Below are positions 8,622-16,508 of a stretch of 64,000 bases of DNA, piece by piece. The stretch's first letter is position 1. Every line of letters begins with the position of its first letter. Origin of the DNA: Bradyrhizobium huanghuaihaiense. Its GTDB lineage: Bacteria > Pseudomonadota > Alphaproteobacteria > Rhizobiales > Xanthobacteraceae. The stretch lies in the NCBI RefSeq assembly GCF_007830635.1, contig NZ_VLLA01000006.1, forward strand, positions 277,074 to 341,073, written 5' to 3'. The notes beneath the pieces are model-generated. The model was not told the origin of the DNA and made no database searches. It saw only the letters and a program-made list of their open reading frames with translations. The translations under genes and the position numbers were made by a program.

Positions 8622-9416
8622 ATGAAGAGAGAAAGCCGCGGCATCCAGTCGATCGAGGTCGGCGGAGAATTGCTCCGCGCCCTCGCCAGAAGCGGCGAGC
8701 CGATGATGCTGCGCGATCTCGCGCGCGAGGCGGGCATGACGCCGGCCAAGGCGCATCCTTATCTCGCCAGTTTCTCCCGCATCGGGCTGATCGAGCAGGA
8801 CGAGACCACCGGCCGCTACGAGATCGGCGCGCTGGCGCTGGAGCTCGGTCTGATCAGCCTGCGCCGCCTCTCCGGCGTGCGCATCGCAGGGCCGAAGATC
8901 GCGGCACTTGCGAGCCAGATCGGACATGCGGTCTCGCTGGCGGTCTGGGGCACGCATGGCCCGACCGTGGTGCAGTTAGAGGAGCCCGGCCAGCCCGTGC
9001 ACATCGTGATGCGCGCAGGTTCAGTGATGGCGCTACTGGAGACCGCAACAGGCCGCGCCTTTGCCGCTTTCCTGCCGGAGAAGACGATCAATGCCGCGCT
9101 CGAAAGCGGCCTCGACCGCCTTGGCGTGGGTTACAATCCGAAGCGAGCGGTAAAAGGCGCGAAGGTCGCCGACATGCTCACCGAGGTGCGCAAGCACGGC
9201 CTCGCCCGTGCGCTCGGGGACCCCCTGCCCGGCGTCAACGCGTTCTCGGCGCCGGTGTTCGACCATTCCGGCCATGTCGCGCTCGTCATCACCGCGATGG
9301 GCCCGGAAGGCACTTTTGATGCGCGCTGGGACAGTCCGATCGCCCATGCGCTACGCGATTGCGCCGGTGGTATCTCGAAACGGCTTGGCTACGGGATGAC
9401 CGTTGCAGCGGAGTGA
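8622..9416 (+). CDS. IclR family transcriptional regulator
   Basis: DNA-binding regulator (264 aa). The N-terminal winged helix is at residues 1-70 (SIEVGGELLRALARSGEPMMLRDLAREAGMTPAKAHPYLASF). The C-terminal IclR effector domain runs from about 90 and includes ALLETATGRAFAAFLPE and the closing ALVITAMGPEG strand. It starts 18 nt after the flavoprotein gene and is most likely the local regulator of the catabolic trio starting at 5647. The effector would be the transported substrate or a product. Confidence 0.9.
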   Translation: MKRESRGIQSIEVGGELLRALARSGEPMMLRDLAREAGMTPAKAHPYLASFSRIGLIEQDETTGRYEIGALALELGLISLRRLSGVRIAGPKIAALASQIGHAVSLAVWGTHGPTVVQLEEPGQPVHIVMRAGSVMALLETATGRAFAAFLPEKTINAALESGLDRLGVGYNPKRAVKGAKVADMLTEVRKHGLARALGDPLPGVNAFSAPVFDHSGHVALVITAMGPEGTFDARWDSPIAHALRDCAGGISKRLGYGMTVAAE

Positions 9417-9425
9417 GCTCTATGA

Positions 9426-9546
9426 GTCGTCCTGGCGAAAGCCAGGACCCATTACGCCAGGGAGCAGTCGTCGCCCAAGCTGGCGACCACGAGCCTTCGC
9501 CAAACCACGTCTTGTGGTAATGGGGCCTGGCTTTCGCCAGGACGAC
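9426..9546. repeat. Interspersed palindromic repeat, family C, copy 2
   Basis: Same terminal arms as the element at 5361-5481 (GTCGTCCTGGCGAAAGCC and its complement), with a diverged centre. It fills the gap between convergent iclR and SDR genes and may act as a terminator. Confidence 0.85.
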
Positions 9547-9571
9547 ATCGAAGGCGTGGAGCGACCTTCCC

Positions 9572-10351
9572 CTACTTGTCCTTCACCGGCACCGTGTAGT
9601 TCAGGATCAGCCGGCCGCCATCCGGATAGATCGTCTGTCCCGTGATGTAGGACGCATCGTCGCTGGCAAGGAACGCCACGACCGAGGCCACCTCGCTCGG
9701 CTCGCCGCCGCGGCCGGCCGGCGTGCGTGACATCACGGTCTTGCGGGCATCCTCGGACGTGTAGATCGACGATGCCACCATGTCGGTCAGAATCGTGCCC
9801 GGCCCGACCGCGACGACGCGGATGTTGTGCGGGGCAAGCGCGACGGCCGCGACCGACGTCAGCTGCTTCATGCCCCCCTTCGACATCGCGTAGGTCGCAA
9901 GCGCCGGGATCGCCAGCAGCGCGTTCACCGAGGACATGTTGATGATGACCCCGCCGCCGCCCTGCGCGATCATCTGCTTCGCCGCCGCCTGTACGCCGAA
10001 GAACGCGCCTTTCAGATTGATGCCGATGATCTCGTCGAATTCCTCTTCGGAGATCTCGAGGATGTCCCGGTTGCGGGCGACGCCGGCGTTGTTGACCATG
10101 ATGTCGAACCGGCCGAACTCCTGCACGGCGGTTGCAACGAGCTTATCAACGTCCGCGCGCTTGGCGACATTGCCGACGACGGTACGCAGCGCATCCGGCC
10201 GCCCGAGCTCGGCGGCCGTCGCGGCAAGTCCATCCGCATCGACATCCGAGATGACGACCTTGACGCCGTCATCCAAAAACCTCTTCGCACAGGCCTTGCC
10301 GATGCCGCGCGCCGCGCCGGTGATGGCGGCGACCTTGCCGTTGAGCTTCAT
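9572..10351 (-). CDS. SDR family NAD(P)-dependent oxidoreductase
   Basis: Classical short-chain dehydrogenase of 259 aa. The cofactor motif TGAARGIG is at residues 11-18. D36 after the second strand favours NAD over NADP. NNAG is at 87-90, and the catalytic Ser140/141, Y154 and K158 form YAMSK. It also has the PGxIxT-type loop (GPGTILTDM). It follows the GntR gene by 37 nt and is probably co-transcribed. Substrate is not predictable. The close relatives include 3-oxoacyl-ACP reductase-like and sugar or hydroxyacid dehydrogenases. Confidence 0.9.
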   Translation of the reverse strand: MKLNGKVAAITGAARGIGKACAKRFLDDGVKVVISDVDADGLAATAAELGRPDALRTVVGNVAKRADVDKLVATAVQEFGRFDIMVNNAGVARNRDILEISEEEFDEIIGINLKGAFFGVQAAAKQMIAQGGGGVIINMSSVNALLAIPALATYAMSKGGMKQLTSVAAVALAPHNIRVVAVGPGTILTDMVASSIYTSEDARKTVMSRTPAGRGGEPSEVASVVAFLASDDASYITGQTIYPDGGRLILNYTVPVKDK

Positions 10352-10388
10352 GTGTGCGCCTCCCGAAAACAGGACGCCCTGTCGGGCG

Positions 10389-11102
10389 TCAATTCGCCGC
10401 TGACCTTGCCGCGGCCGGCATGTAGATCTGCGCGTAACCTTCCTTGATCGCGGCGGTGATGCGATCGAGGCGGCGGTCGATGTGCTTTTCCAGCACGGAC
10501 ACGCAGGTCTCTTCGTCGCGCGCCTTCAGGCCTTCGACCACGGCACGGTGCTCGGCTTGCGTATTCGAGCGGTTGATGCGGTCCATGTCGATCCAGCGCA
10601 CGAAGCGGATGCGAGCGTTGACGTTGCGCAAGACGCGCAGCATCTCGGCATTGTTCGACATCCCCATCAGCCGCTCGTGGAAAGTCTCGTCCAGCTCGAC
10701 CAGTTCCACCGAGGAGCGCTCGCCGGGATCGGGGCCGGTGGCTTCGAGGAATTTCAGCAGCGCGTCGATGTCCTCGTCCCTGGCGCGCTTGATGGCAAGG
10801 CGGATCGCGGCGACCTCGATCGACTTGCGCAGCTCGTAGAGATCGAAGATCTCGTGCGCGTCAAGCTCGCGGCAGAAGAAGCCCTTGCCCGGCGTGAAGC
10901 GCAGGAAGCCTTCGGTGTTGAGGCGGTTGAGCGCCTCGCGCAGCGGCGTGCGGCTGACGCCAAGGCGCTTGGCCAGCTCACCCTCGTTGAGCCGTTCGCC
11001 CGGCTTGAACTCGTAGCTCACGGCCATCGCCTTGAGCTGCTCATAGACGCGATCGACGATACTGTCGGAAGCCAGTTCCACGTTGCTCATCATCAGCTGC
11101 AT
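10389..11102 (-). CDS. GntR family transcriptional regulator (FadR/FCD type)
   Basis: Regulator of 237 aa. The winged-helix domain at residues 14-75 includes KRLGVSRTPLREALNRLNTEGFL. The FCD effector domain follows with ELRKSIEVAAIRLA and the metal-binding histidine positions around FHERLMGMS and EHRAVVEGL. The ATG at 11102 is the longest start. ATGs at 11093 and 11090 are also possible. A 9-bp-arm inverted repeat (11113-11139) directly upstream is a likely operator. It is placed between its SDR partner and the racemase/DadA operon and may control both. Confidence 0.9.
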   Translation of the reverse strand: MQLMMSNVELASDSIVDRVYEQLKAMAVSYEFKPGERLNEGELAKRLGVSRTPLREALNRLNTEGFLRFTPGKGFFCRELDAHEIFDLYELRKSIEVAAIRLAIKRARDEDIDALLKFLEATGPDPGERSSVELVELDETFHERLMGMSNNAEMLRVLRNVNARIRFVRWIDMDRINRSNTQAEHRAVVEGLKARDEETCVSVLEKHIDRRLDRITAAIKEGYAQIYMPAAARSAAN

Positions 11103-11112
11103 TCATGCCCGA

Positions 11113-11139
11113 ACACAGCCCAATATACTGGGGCTGTGT
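11113..11139. promoter_or_regulatory. Inverted repeat, candidate GntR operator
   Basis: ACACAGCCC (11113-11121) and GGGCTGTGT (11131-11139) are perfect complements separated by 9 nt. It lies 11 nt upstream of the GntR start codon and 63 nt after the racemase gene. There is no U-tract, so an operator is more likely than a terminator. Confidence 0.5.
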
Positions 11140-11201
11140 GGATGATTGCAATCCAAACAGCTGCTTAGCAGAGCTTGTTCAGAGCTTTGCGACAACCGGA
11201 A

Positions 11202-11945
11202 TCAGGCAAAGGCGCGCGGGCGCAGTCCAGCATGAAACCAGGTGATCATGGAATAGATGTCGTAGACGGGCAAGCCGACCTCGGCCTGCAAGGCTGCCGC
11301 ATAAGGCGGCATGTTGGTGCATTCGAGCACGATGGCGCCGACATCAGGGTTTTTCGCGACAAGCTCCTTGCCGGCCTCGACCACGTCGCGCTCGGCCTGC
11401 GCGATGTCCATGTCGTCCTTCTCGGCCTTGATCAGGACTCGAAAAAACTCCTTGCCGTGCTCGGTGCCGACCAGCGGCGTATCGAGCGGCACGCCGGCGC
11501 CTTCGAGATGGGCCGGCGTCAAGGTCGAGCCCGACACCGTGACGAGGCCGACGCGCTTGCCGGGGGGCAAGGTCGCCTGCACCCACGGCACCTGCATCAG
11601 CGACGAGGTCGCGACGGGAACGCCGACGGCCGCCGCGATCTCCTTCTGGAACAGCGAGAGGAAACCGCAATTGGTGGTGATGGCTTCGGCCCCGAGCCGC
11701 ACGAGGTCCTTCGCAGCATCGATGAAGTCAGGCAGCAGGCCGGCCGCGCCCTTCAGCACCACCTTCTCCGGCGAAGCGCCGCTCACCACGCGATAGAGCA
11801 CGGGGAACGGCCAGGTCGTGCCGTTGCCCATGTCGCCAGGGATGCGGGGGAAGCGCGCTTCCAGCATCAAAATGCCGAGCGGCGCGCCGTAGACGGCCTT
11901 GCCGCCGCGGGCAATGCGAGAAGGCGAGTTGGCAGGATAGGTCAT
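11202..11945 (-). CDS. Aspartate/glutamate racemase family protein
   Basis: PLP-independent racemase-fold enzyme (247 aa) with two cysteines placed for proton exchange: C93 in ITTNCGF and C209 in LECTNMPPY. Both motifs are well kept. The family includes aspartate, glutamate and hydantoin racemases and maleate isomerase. It is the last gene of a leftward operon whose previous gene, 9 nt away, is a D-amino-acid dehydrogenase. The simplest reading is that it supplies the D-enantiomer for that enzyme. The actual amino acid is unknown. Confidence 0.82.
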   Translation of the reverse strand: MTYPANSPSRIARGGKAVYGAPLGILMLEARFPRIPGDMGNGTTWPFPVLYRVVSGASPEKVVLKGAAGLLPDFIDAAKDLVRLGAEAITTNCGFLSLFQKEIAAAVGVPVATSSLMQVPWVQATLPPGKRVGLVTVSGSTLTPAHLEGAGVPLDTPLVGTEHGKEFFRVLIKAEKDDMDIAQAERDVVEAGKELVAKNPDVGAIVLECTNMPPYAAALQAEVGLPVYDIYSMITWFHAGLRPRAFA

Positions 11946-11954
11946 GGTGCGATC

Positions 11955-13220
11955 TCAGAGGAAGCGATCGGGAGAGAACGGCGTGAGCGGAATTTCGGGC
12001 GGCTTGCCGCTCAGAAGCTGGGCGACGAGACGGCCGGTGCGCGCGGAGCCGACCAGGCCGACATGGCCGTGGCCGAAGGCATAGACAATGTCGCGCGAGG
12101 CGCGCGCGTGGCCGATGCAGGGAAGTCCGTCCGGCATGCTCGGCCGATGCCCGAACCAGGTTTTGATGCGCGAGGCCGGGATATCCTTCGGCAGTTTCGG
12201 GAACATGCCGAGGAGGTGGTTGCGCAGGATCTCGGCGCGCTTCCAGTTCGGCGCGGCCTCGAGGCCGGCGATCTCGACCGTGCCGGCGGCACGCAGGCCC
12301 TTGTTGGTCCAGTTCACCACCATCTTGGCGTCGGACGCCATCATCGAGCTGCGCGGACCGGACTCGGGATTCTCGATCATGACGTGATAGCCGCGCTCGG
12401 TCTCGAGCGGCAGGGGATCGCCGACCGATGCGGTGAGCTGTTTTGAGCGGGCACCGGCGGCGACCACCGCGGCATCGCAAGGAATCTCGCCGGTCTCGGT
12501 GAGAACGGCCACGAGCTTGTTGCCGGAGAGCTTCAGCCCGGTCGCCCTGGCCCGCACATGCTTGGCGCCACTGGCTATCGCGTGATTGGCGAGAGCCGCA
12601 ACGTAAGCCCCGGGATCGCGGCAGCGGCCCGCCTCCTCCACCACGACGCCAAAGGTGTAGCGCGGATGCAGCTCCGGCTCGCGCTGGCGCATCTCGTCGG
12701 CGTTGAGCTCCAGCCACTCGACGCCGACCTTCTTGCGCAGGCGCCAGCCGAGATCGTTGTCGAAATTGCCGCGCGACGGGAAGACATGCATCACGCCGTT
12801 GCGCTCGACCAGGTCAGGCACGCCCGCTTCTTCCGCGAGCTTCCGGTGCAGCAGCGGCGCGTCCTTCAGGAGATCGCGCAGCGCGAACGCCGTCTTCTCG
12901 ACCCGCGCCGCGGTCCAGCCCGAGAGCAGGTACTTGATCAGCCAGGGCAAGGCCTTCGGCAAATAGGACCAGCGGATCGCGAGCGGCCCGAGCGGATCCA
13001 TCAGATAGCCCGGCACCTTCTTCCAGACGCCGGGCTCTGCCGGCGGGATCACCGAATGCGAGGACAGCCAGCCGGCATTGCCGTAGCTCGCCGCCTGTTC
13101 GCCGCCGGGCTCGCCCGGATCGATCAGGGTGACGCGATGACCCTCGCGCAGCGCCTCGATGGCGCTGATCACGCCGACCGCGCCGGCTCCGATGATGGCG
13201 ACGTGGCGGCCTTCAGGCAT
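11955..13220 (-). CDS. FAD-dependent D-amino-acid dehydrogenase (DadA-like)
   Basis: Flavoprotein of 421 aa in the DAO/DadA family, expected to deaminate D-amino acids to 2-imino and then 2-oxo acids with electrons passed to the respiratory chain. GAGAVG at residues 11-16 binds the ADP of FAD, and SYGNAGWLS near 45 is typical of DadA. The C-terminal region contains the WFGHRPSMPDGLPCIG segment and the FGHGHVGLVGSARTG FAD motif. It lies 3 nt downstream of the ThDP enzyme and 9 nt upstream of the racemase-like gene, and RidA is in the same operon, which fits imine-forming chemistry. Confidence 0.88.
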   Translation of the reverse strand: MPEGRHVAIIGAGAVGVISAIEALREGHRVTLIDPGEPGGEQAASYGNAGWLSSHSVIPPAEPGVWKKVPGYLMDPLGPLAIRWSYLPKALPWLIKYLLSGWTAARVEKTAFALRDLLKDAPLLHRKLAEEAGVPDLVERNGVMHVFPSRGNFDNDLGWRLRKKVGVEWLELNADEMRQREPELHPRYTFGVVVEEAGRCRDPGAYVAALANHAIASGAKHVRARATGLKLSGNKLVAVLTETGEIPCDAAVVAAGARSKQLTASVGDPLPLETERGYHVMIENPESGPRSSMMASDAKMVVNWTNKGLRAAGTVEIAGLEAAPNWKRAEILRNHLLGMFPKLPKDIPASRIKTWFGHRPSMPDGLPCIGHARASRDIVYAFGHGHVGLVGSARTGRLVAQLLSGKPPEIPLTPFSPDRFL

Positions 13221-13223
13221 CGC

Positions 13224-14885
13224 TTACGCCTTTACCTGCGGCACAAAGTCCTTGCCGACCGAAATCGCCCTGGAATCGATGATGCAGTGGAGGATCGACG
13301 GCTTGCCGGAGGCCAGCGCGCGCTCGAACGCCGGCGCAAACTCTTCGGTGCGCTCGACGCGCTCACCATGGCCGCCGAACGCTTTCGCATACATCGCGAA
13401 GTCGGGGTTCTTGAGCTGAGTGCCGACGACGCGGCCGGGATAATCGCGCTCCTGATGCATGCGGATGGTGCCGTATTGCGAATTGTCGACGACGATGACA
13501 ACCAGCGGCGCGTCGTACTGCACGGCGGTCGCGAATTCCTGGCCGTTCATCAGGAAGCAGCCGTCGCCAGCAAAGGCGACGACGACGCGATCCGGGAACT
13601 GCCGCTTGGCGAGCACCGCCGCCGGTACGCCATAGCCCATCGACCCCGAGGTCGGCGCGAGCTGGGCGGCAAAGCTGTGGAAGCGGTGATGGCGGTGGAT
13701 CCAGCCGGCATAATTGCCCGCGCCGTTGCAGACGATTGCGTCCTTGGGCAGGCGGTCGCGCAGCCAGGTCATGACCTGACCGTACTGGAACGAGCCCGGC
13801 AGTTCGCGCGCCTTGTCGGTCCAGGCGAGATAATCGGCATGCGCCCTGGCCGCCTCGCCCTTCCAGGCAACGGCACCTGAAGGCTTCAGCGTCTCGACGG
13901 CGGCGGCGAAGGCGGCGGGCGTCGCCTGGATCGCGAGTTCAGGCTGATAGACCCGGCCGAGCTCCTCCGAGCCCGGATGCACATGGATCAGCTTCTGCTT
14001 CGGCGTCGGGATGTCGAGCAGCGTGTAGGACGAGGACGGCATCTCCGACATGCGGCCGCCGATCAGCAGGACGACGTCGGCATTGTCGATGCGCGCCTTC
14101 AGGCTCGGGCTCGGCCCGATGCCGAGATCGCCGGCATAGTGCGAATGATCGGCATCGATCAGCGAGGCCCGCCGGAACGAGGTCGCGACCGGAAGGTCGA
14201 ACCGCTCGGCAAAGCGCGCGATGCTCTTGGTGGCCTCCTCGCTCCAGCGCGAGCCGCCGAGGATGACGAGCGGCGCCTTGGCGCTCGCGAGCATCGCGCC
14301 GACCTGCTCGATATCGGCAGGCGCCGGCCAGCTCACGGCAGGCTCGATGCGCATCGCGTCGGCAACGGCGGCGGTCTCGGTCAGCATGTTCTCCGGCAGC
14401 GCGATCACGACGGGACCGGGACGGCCCTGCATGGCGACGCGGAAGGCGCGCGCGACCAGCTCCGGAATGCGGTCGGGGCGATCGATCTCGACGGCCCATT
14501 TCGCCATGGGACCGAACACCGCCTTGTAGTCGAGCTCCTGGAATGCTTCGCGCTCGCGCATGCCGGTATCGACCTGGCCGACGAACAGGATCATCGGGGT
14601 CGAATCCTGCATCGCGATGTGGACGCCGTGGCTGGCATTGGTGGCGCCGGGGCCGCGGGTGACGAAGCAGACGCCGGGCCGGCCCGTCAGTTTGCCATAA
14701 GCCTCCGCCATCATCGCGGCGCCGCCCTCGGCGCGGCAGATCACGACGTCGATCGGGCTGTCATGCAGCGCATCGAGTGCCGCCAGATAGCTCTCGCCCG
14801 GCACGCAGGTGACGCGCTCGACGCCTTGGGCGACGAGCTGATCGATCAGGATCTGGCCCCCGGTGCGGGTGTTGCGAATGGTCAT
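13224..14885 (-). CDS. Thiamine diphosphate-dependent enzyme, acetolactate synthase large-subunit-like
   Basis: Protein of 553 aa with the three-domain layout of the POX/AHAS family. The catalytic Glu is E53 (CRAEGGAAMMAEAYG), and the ThDP/Mg motif GDG at 440-442 runs to N447 with QE following. No regulatory subunit gene is adjacent. In this operon (2-hydroxyacid dehydrogenase, RidA, DadA, racemase) it more likely decarboxylates or carboligates the 2-oxo acid made by DadA than acts in branched-chain synthesis. Its ATG overlaps the stop codon of an aminotransferase remnant (ATGA), so it was once translationally coupled to that gene. Confidence 0.85.
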   Translation of the reverse strand: MTIRNTRTGGQILIDQLVAQGVERVTCVPGESYLAALDALHDSPIDVVICRAEGGAAMMAEAYGKLTGRPGVCFVTRGPGATNASHGVHIAMQDSTPMILFVGQVDTGMREREAFQELDYKAVFGPMAKWAVEIDRPDRIPELVARAFRVAMQGRPGPVVIALPENMLTETAAVADAMRIEPAVSWPAPADIEQVGAMLASAKAPLVILGGSRWSEEATKSIARFAERFDLPVATSFRRASLIDADHSHYAGDLGIGPSPSLKARIDNADVVLLIGGRMSEMPSSSYTLLDIPTPKQKLIHVHPGSEELGRVYQPELAIQATPAAFAAAVETLKPSGAVAWKGEAARAHADYLAWTDKARELPGSFQYGQVMTWLRDRLPKDAIVCNGAGNYAGWIHRHHRFHSFAAQLAPTSGSMGYGVPAAVLAKRQFPDRVVVAFAGDGCFLMNGQEFATAVQYDAPLVVIVVDNSQYGTIRMHQERDYPGRVVGTQLKNPDFAMYAKAFGGHGERVERTEEFAPAFERALASGKPSILHCIIDSRAISVGKDFVPQVKA

Positions 14886-15013
14886 GACAGCTCCCTGCAG
14901 GCTTTGGCGATGCGCTTCAAGGCTTCGCGCAAGTTTTGTTCCGAGGTGGCGTAGGACAGGCGGACATCAGGTGCAAGGCCGATGCAAACAGTGCAGACGG
15001 CATCGGCACGCAT
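14882..15013 (-). pseudogene. Remnant of a PLP-dependent aminotransferase (class I/II), C-terminal end
   Basis: A 43-codon open frame reads MRADAVCTVCIGLAPDVRLS and then YATSEQNLREALKRIAKACR. The APDVRLSYATSEQNLREALKRI block matches the conserved C-terminus of fold-type I aspartate-like aminotransferases, where the Arg in VRLSYA binds the substrate carboxylate. The rest of the enzyme (cofactor lysine and N-terminal domain) is missing. It begins 2 nt before the end of ridA and its TGA overlaps the ATG of the ThDP gene. This looks like an internal deletion that removed most of an aminotransferase gene but kept the downstream coupling. It could still be translated as a short peptide. Confidence 0.7.
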
Positions 15014-15014
15014 G

Positions 15015-15368
15015 TCAGCCGCGCGCAGCGATTGCGATCACCTCGATGCGGTAGGCGGGATCGGCGAGCTCGACCTTGCCGCAGGCGCGGGTCGGCGCGT
15101 TGCCCGGCACGACCCAGGCGTCATAGACCGCGTTCATGGCGTCGAAATCGTCCATGGTCCTGAGCCAGACCTGCACGCTGAGCAGGCGCGACTTGTCGGT
15201 GCCGGCGCGCGCCAGCATGTCGTCGACCTTGGCCAGCGCTTCCTTTGTCTGCTGGGTGATGTCGGCGGTCTTGGTGTCGGCCACCTGGCCTGCGAGGAAG
15301 ACGAGATCGCCGAACACGGAGGCGCGGCTGCGGCGGGCGTTCTGGTCGATGCGGGTGATATCTGACAT
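15015..15368 (-). CDS. RidA family protein (enamine/imine deaminase)
   Basis: Small YjgF/YER057c/UK114 protein of 117 aa. The conserved arginine in APTRACGKVEL and the glutamate in YRIEVIAIA correspond to active-site residues of RidA. It should hydrolyse reactive 2-imino or enamine acids. This fits its position in an operon with a DadA-like dehydrogenase that produces such imines. The ATG at 15368 has AAAGGGA upstream. A longer frame to 15410 lacks a ribosome site. It follows the 2-hydroxyacid dehydrogenase gene by 11 nt. Confidence 0.9.
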   Translation of the reverse strand: MSDITRIDQNARRSRASVFGDLVFLAGQVADTKTADITQQTKEALAKVDDMLARAGTDKSRLLSVQVWLRTMDDFDAMNAVYDAWVVPGNAPTRACGKVELADPAYRIEVIAIAARG

Positions 15369-15379
15369 GGGATGTCCCT

Positions 15380-16297
15380 TTACTTGCCGGTGGCGATGAT
15401 GCGGCGGCAATGATCGAGTGCGGCGCCGATGAGGTTGTCGCTCGCCTCCGGCGTGCGGAACGCCGAATGCGCCGACAACGTCACGTTCGGCAGGTTTGTC
15501 ACGGGATGCCCGGCCGGCAGCGGCTCGACGGTGAAGACGTCGAGACCGGCATGCGCGATGTGGCCTGAACGCAGCGCCTCCAGCATCGCGTCTTCGTCCA
15601 CGATGGCACCGCGCGCGGTATTGATCAAAATGCTGCCCTTGCGCATCTGCGCGATGCGCTCGCGCGACAGAAAGCCCTTGGTCTCGTCGTTGAGCAGAAG
15701 ATGCAGCGAGACGACATGGCTTTCGGCGAGCAGCTTCTCCAGTGAAACGAACGCGACGCCCGGATGCGTCTTTGGCGTCCTGTTCCAGGCGATCACTTTC
15801 ATGCCGCAGCCGGCCGCCATGCGTGCCGTTTCCGCCGCGATGCCGCCGAAACCGATCAGGCCGAGCGTCTTGCCGGTGAGCTGCATCGCGTCACGGCGCA
15901 GCCAGTTGCCCTCGCGCATGCCGCGGTCCATCTCGCCGAAATTTCGCGCGGAGGCCCACATCAGCGCGATCGCGCATTCGGCAACCGCGGTGTCGCCATA
16001 GCCCTTGATGGTGTGCACGGAGATGCCGCGCTGGCTAAGCTCTTCCGGGTTCATGTAGCTGCGCGCGCCGGTGCCGAGGAAGACGACATGCTTCAGCGCC
16101 TTGCACTTCCCGGCAATCTCCGTCGGCACCGCGGTGTGATCCACGATCATGATCTCGGCATCGCCGATCAGGCCGGGCAGGTCGTCGGGCTTGATGGAGG
16201 GATTGCGGTTGATGCTGACAGGCAGATTGACCGCACCCAGCAGCTTCTCGGTGACCGCGGCCAGCGTGTCGTTGGCATCGACGAAAACAGCACGCAC
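15380..16297 (-). CDS. D-2-hydroxyacid dehydrogenase family protein
   Basis: NAD-dependent dehydrogenase of 305 aa. The cofactor loop is GFGGIA (149-154), and the catalytic triad is R229 (NTARGAIVDE), E258 (FTVEPLPAGHP) and H277 (LSAHSAFRT). It interconverts 2-oxo acids and D-2-hydroxy acids. I chose a GTG start at 16297 because GAGGAG is placed 8 nt upstream. An upstream ATG gives a longer but unlikely N-terminus. First gene of the RidA/ThDP/DadA/racemase operon, divergent from an amino-acid binding protein. It may reduce the 2-oxo acid formed by DadA. Confidence 0.88.
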   Translation of the reverse strand: MRAVFVDANDTLAAVTEKLLGAVNLPVSINRNPSIKPDDLPGLIGDAEIMIVDHTAVPTEIAGKCKALKHVVFLGTGARSYMNPEELSQRGISVHTIKGYGDTAVAECAIALMWASARNFGEMDRGMREGNWLRRDAMQLTGKTLGLIGFGGIAAETARMAAGCGMKVIAWNRTPKTHPGVAFVSLEKLLAESHVVSLHLLLNDETKGFLSRERIAQMRKGSILINTARGAIVDEDAMLEALRSGHIAHAGLDVFTVEPLPAGHPVTNLPNVTLSAHSAFRTPEASDNLIGAALDHCRRIIATGK

Positions 16298-16424
16298 AGA
16301 CTTTCTCCTCTCATCCCGGATCGCAGACCGGACCGCGAGCCGGCCGGGTCTCACGCAATTTTCTCTTGCTTTGCCAACGGACTAGGCTCCGAACTGCCTC
16401 ATCGCTCAAATCACCGGCAAAGTC

Positions 16425-16439
16425 GCAATACCATATTGC
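16425..16439. promoter_or_regulatory. Perfect inverted repeat in divergent intergenic region
   Basis: GCAATA-CCA-TATTGC is a perfect 6-bp-arm palindrome with a 3-bp centre. It lies between the divergent 2-hydroxyacid dehydrogenase operon (start 16297) and the binding-protein gene (start 16509), the natural place for an operator shared by both. Confidence 0.45.
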
Positions 16440-16508
16440 ATTACGATCTGAATACAGAAATAGTCCACGAGCCGGAGCTGTTGATCATTCCCCAGGGGAG
16501 CACTGACC

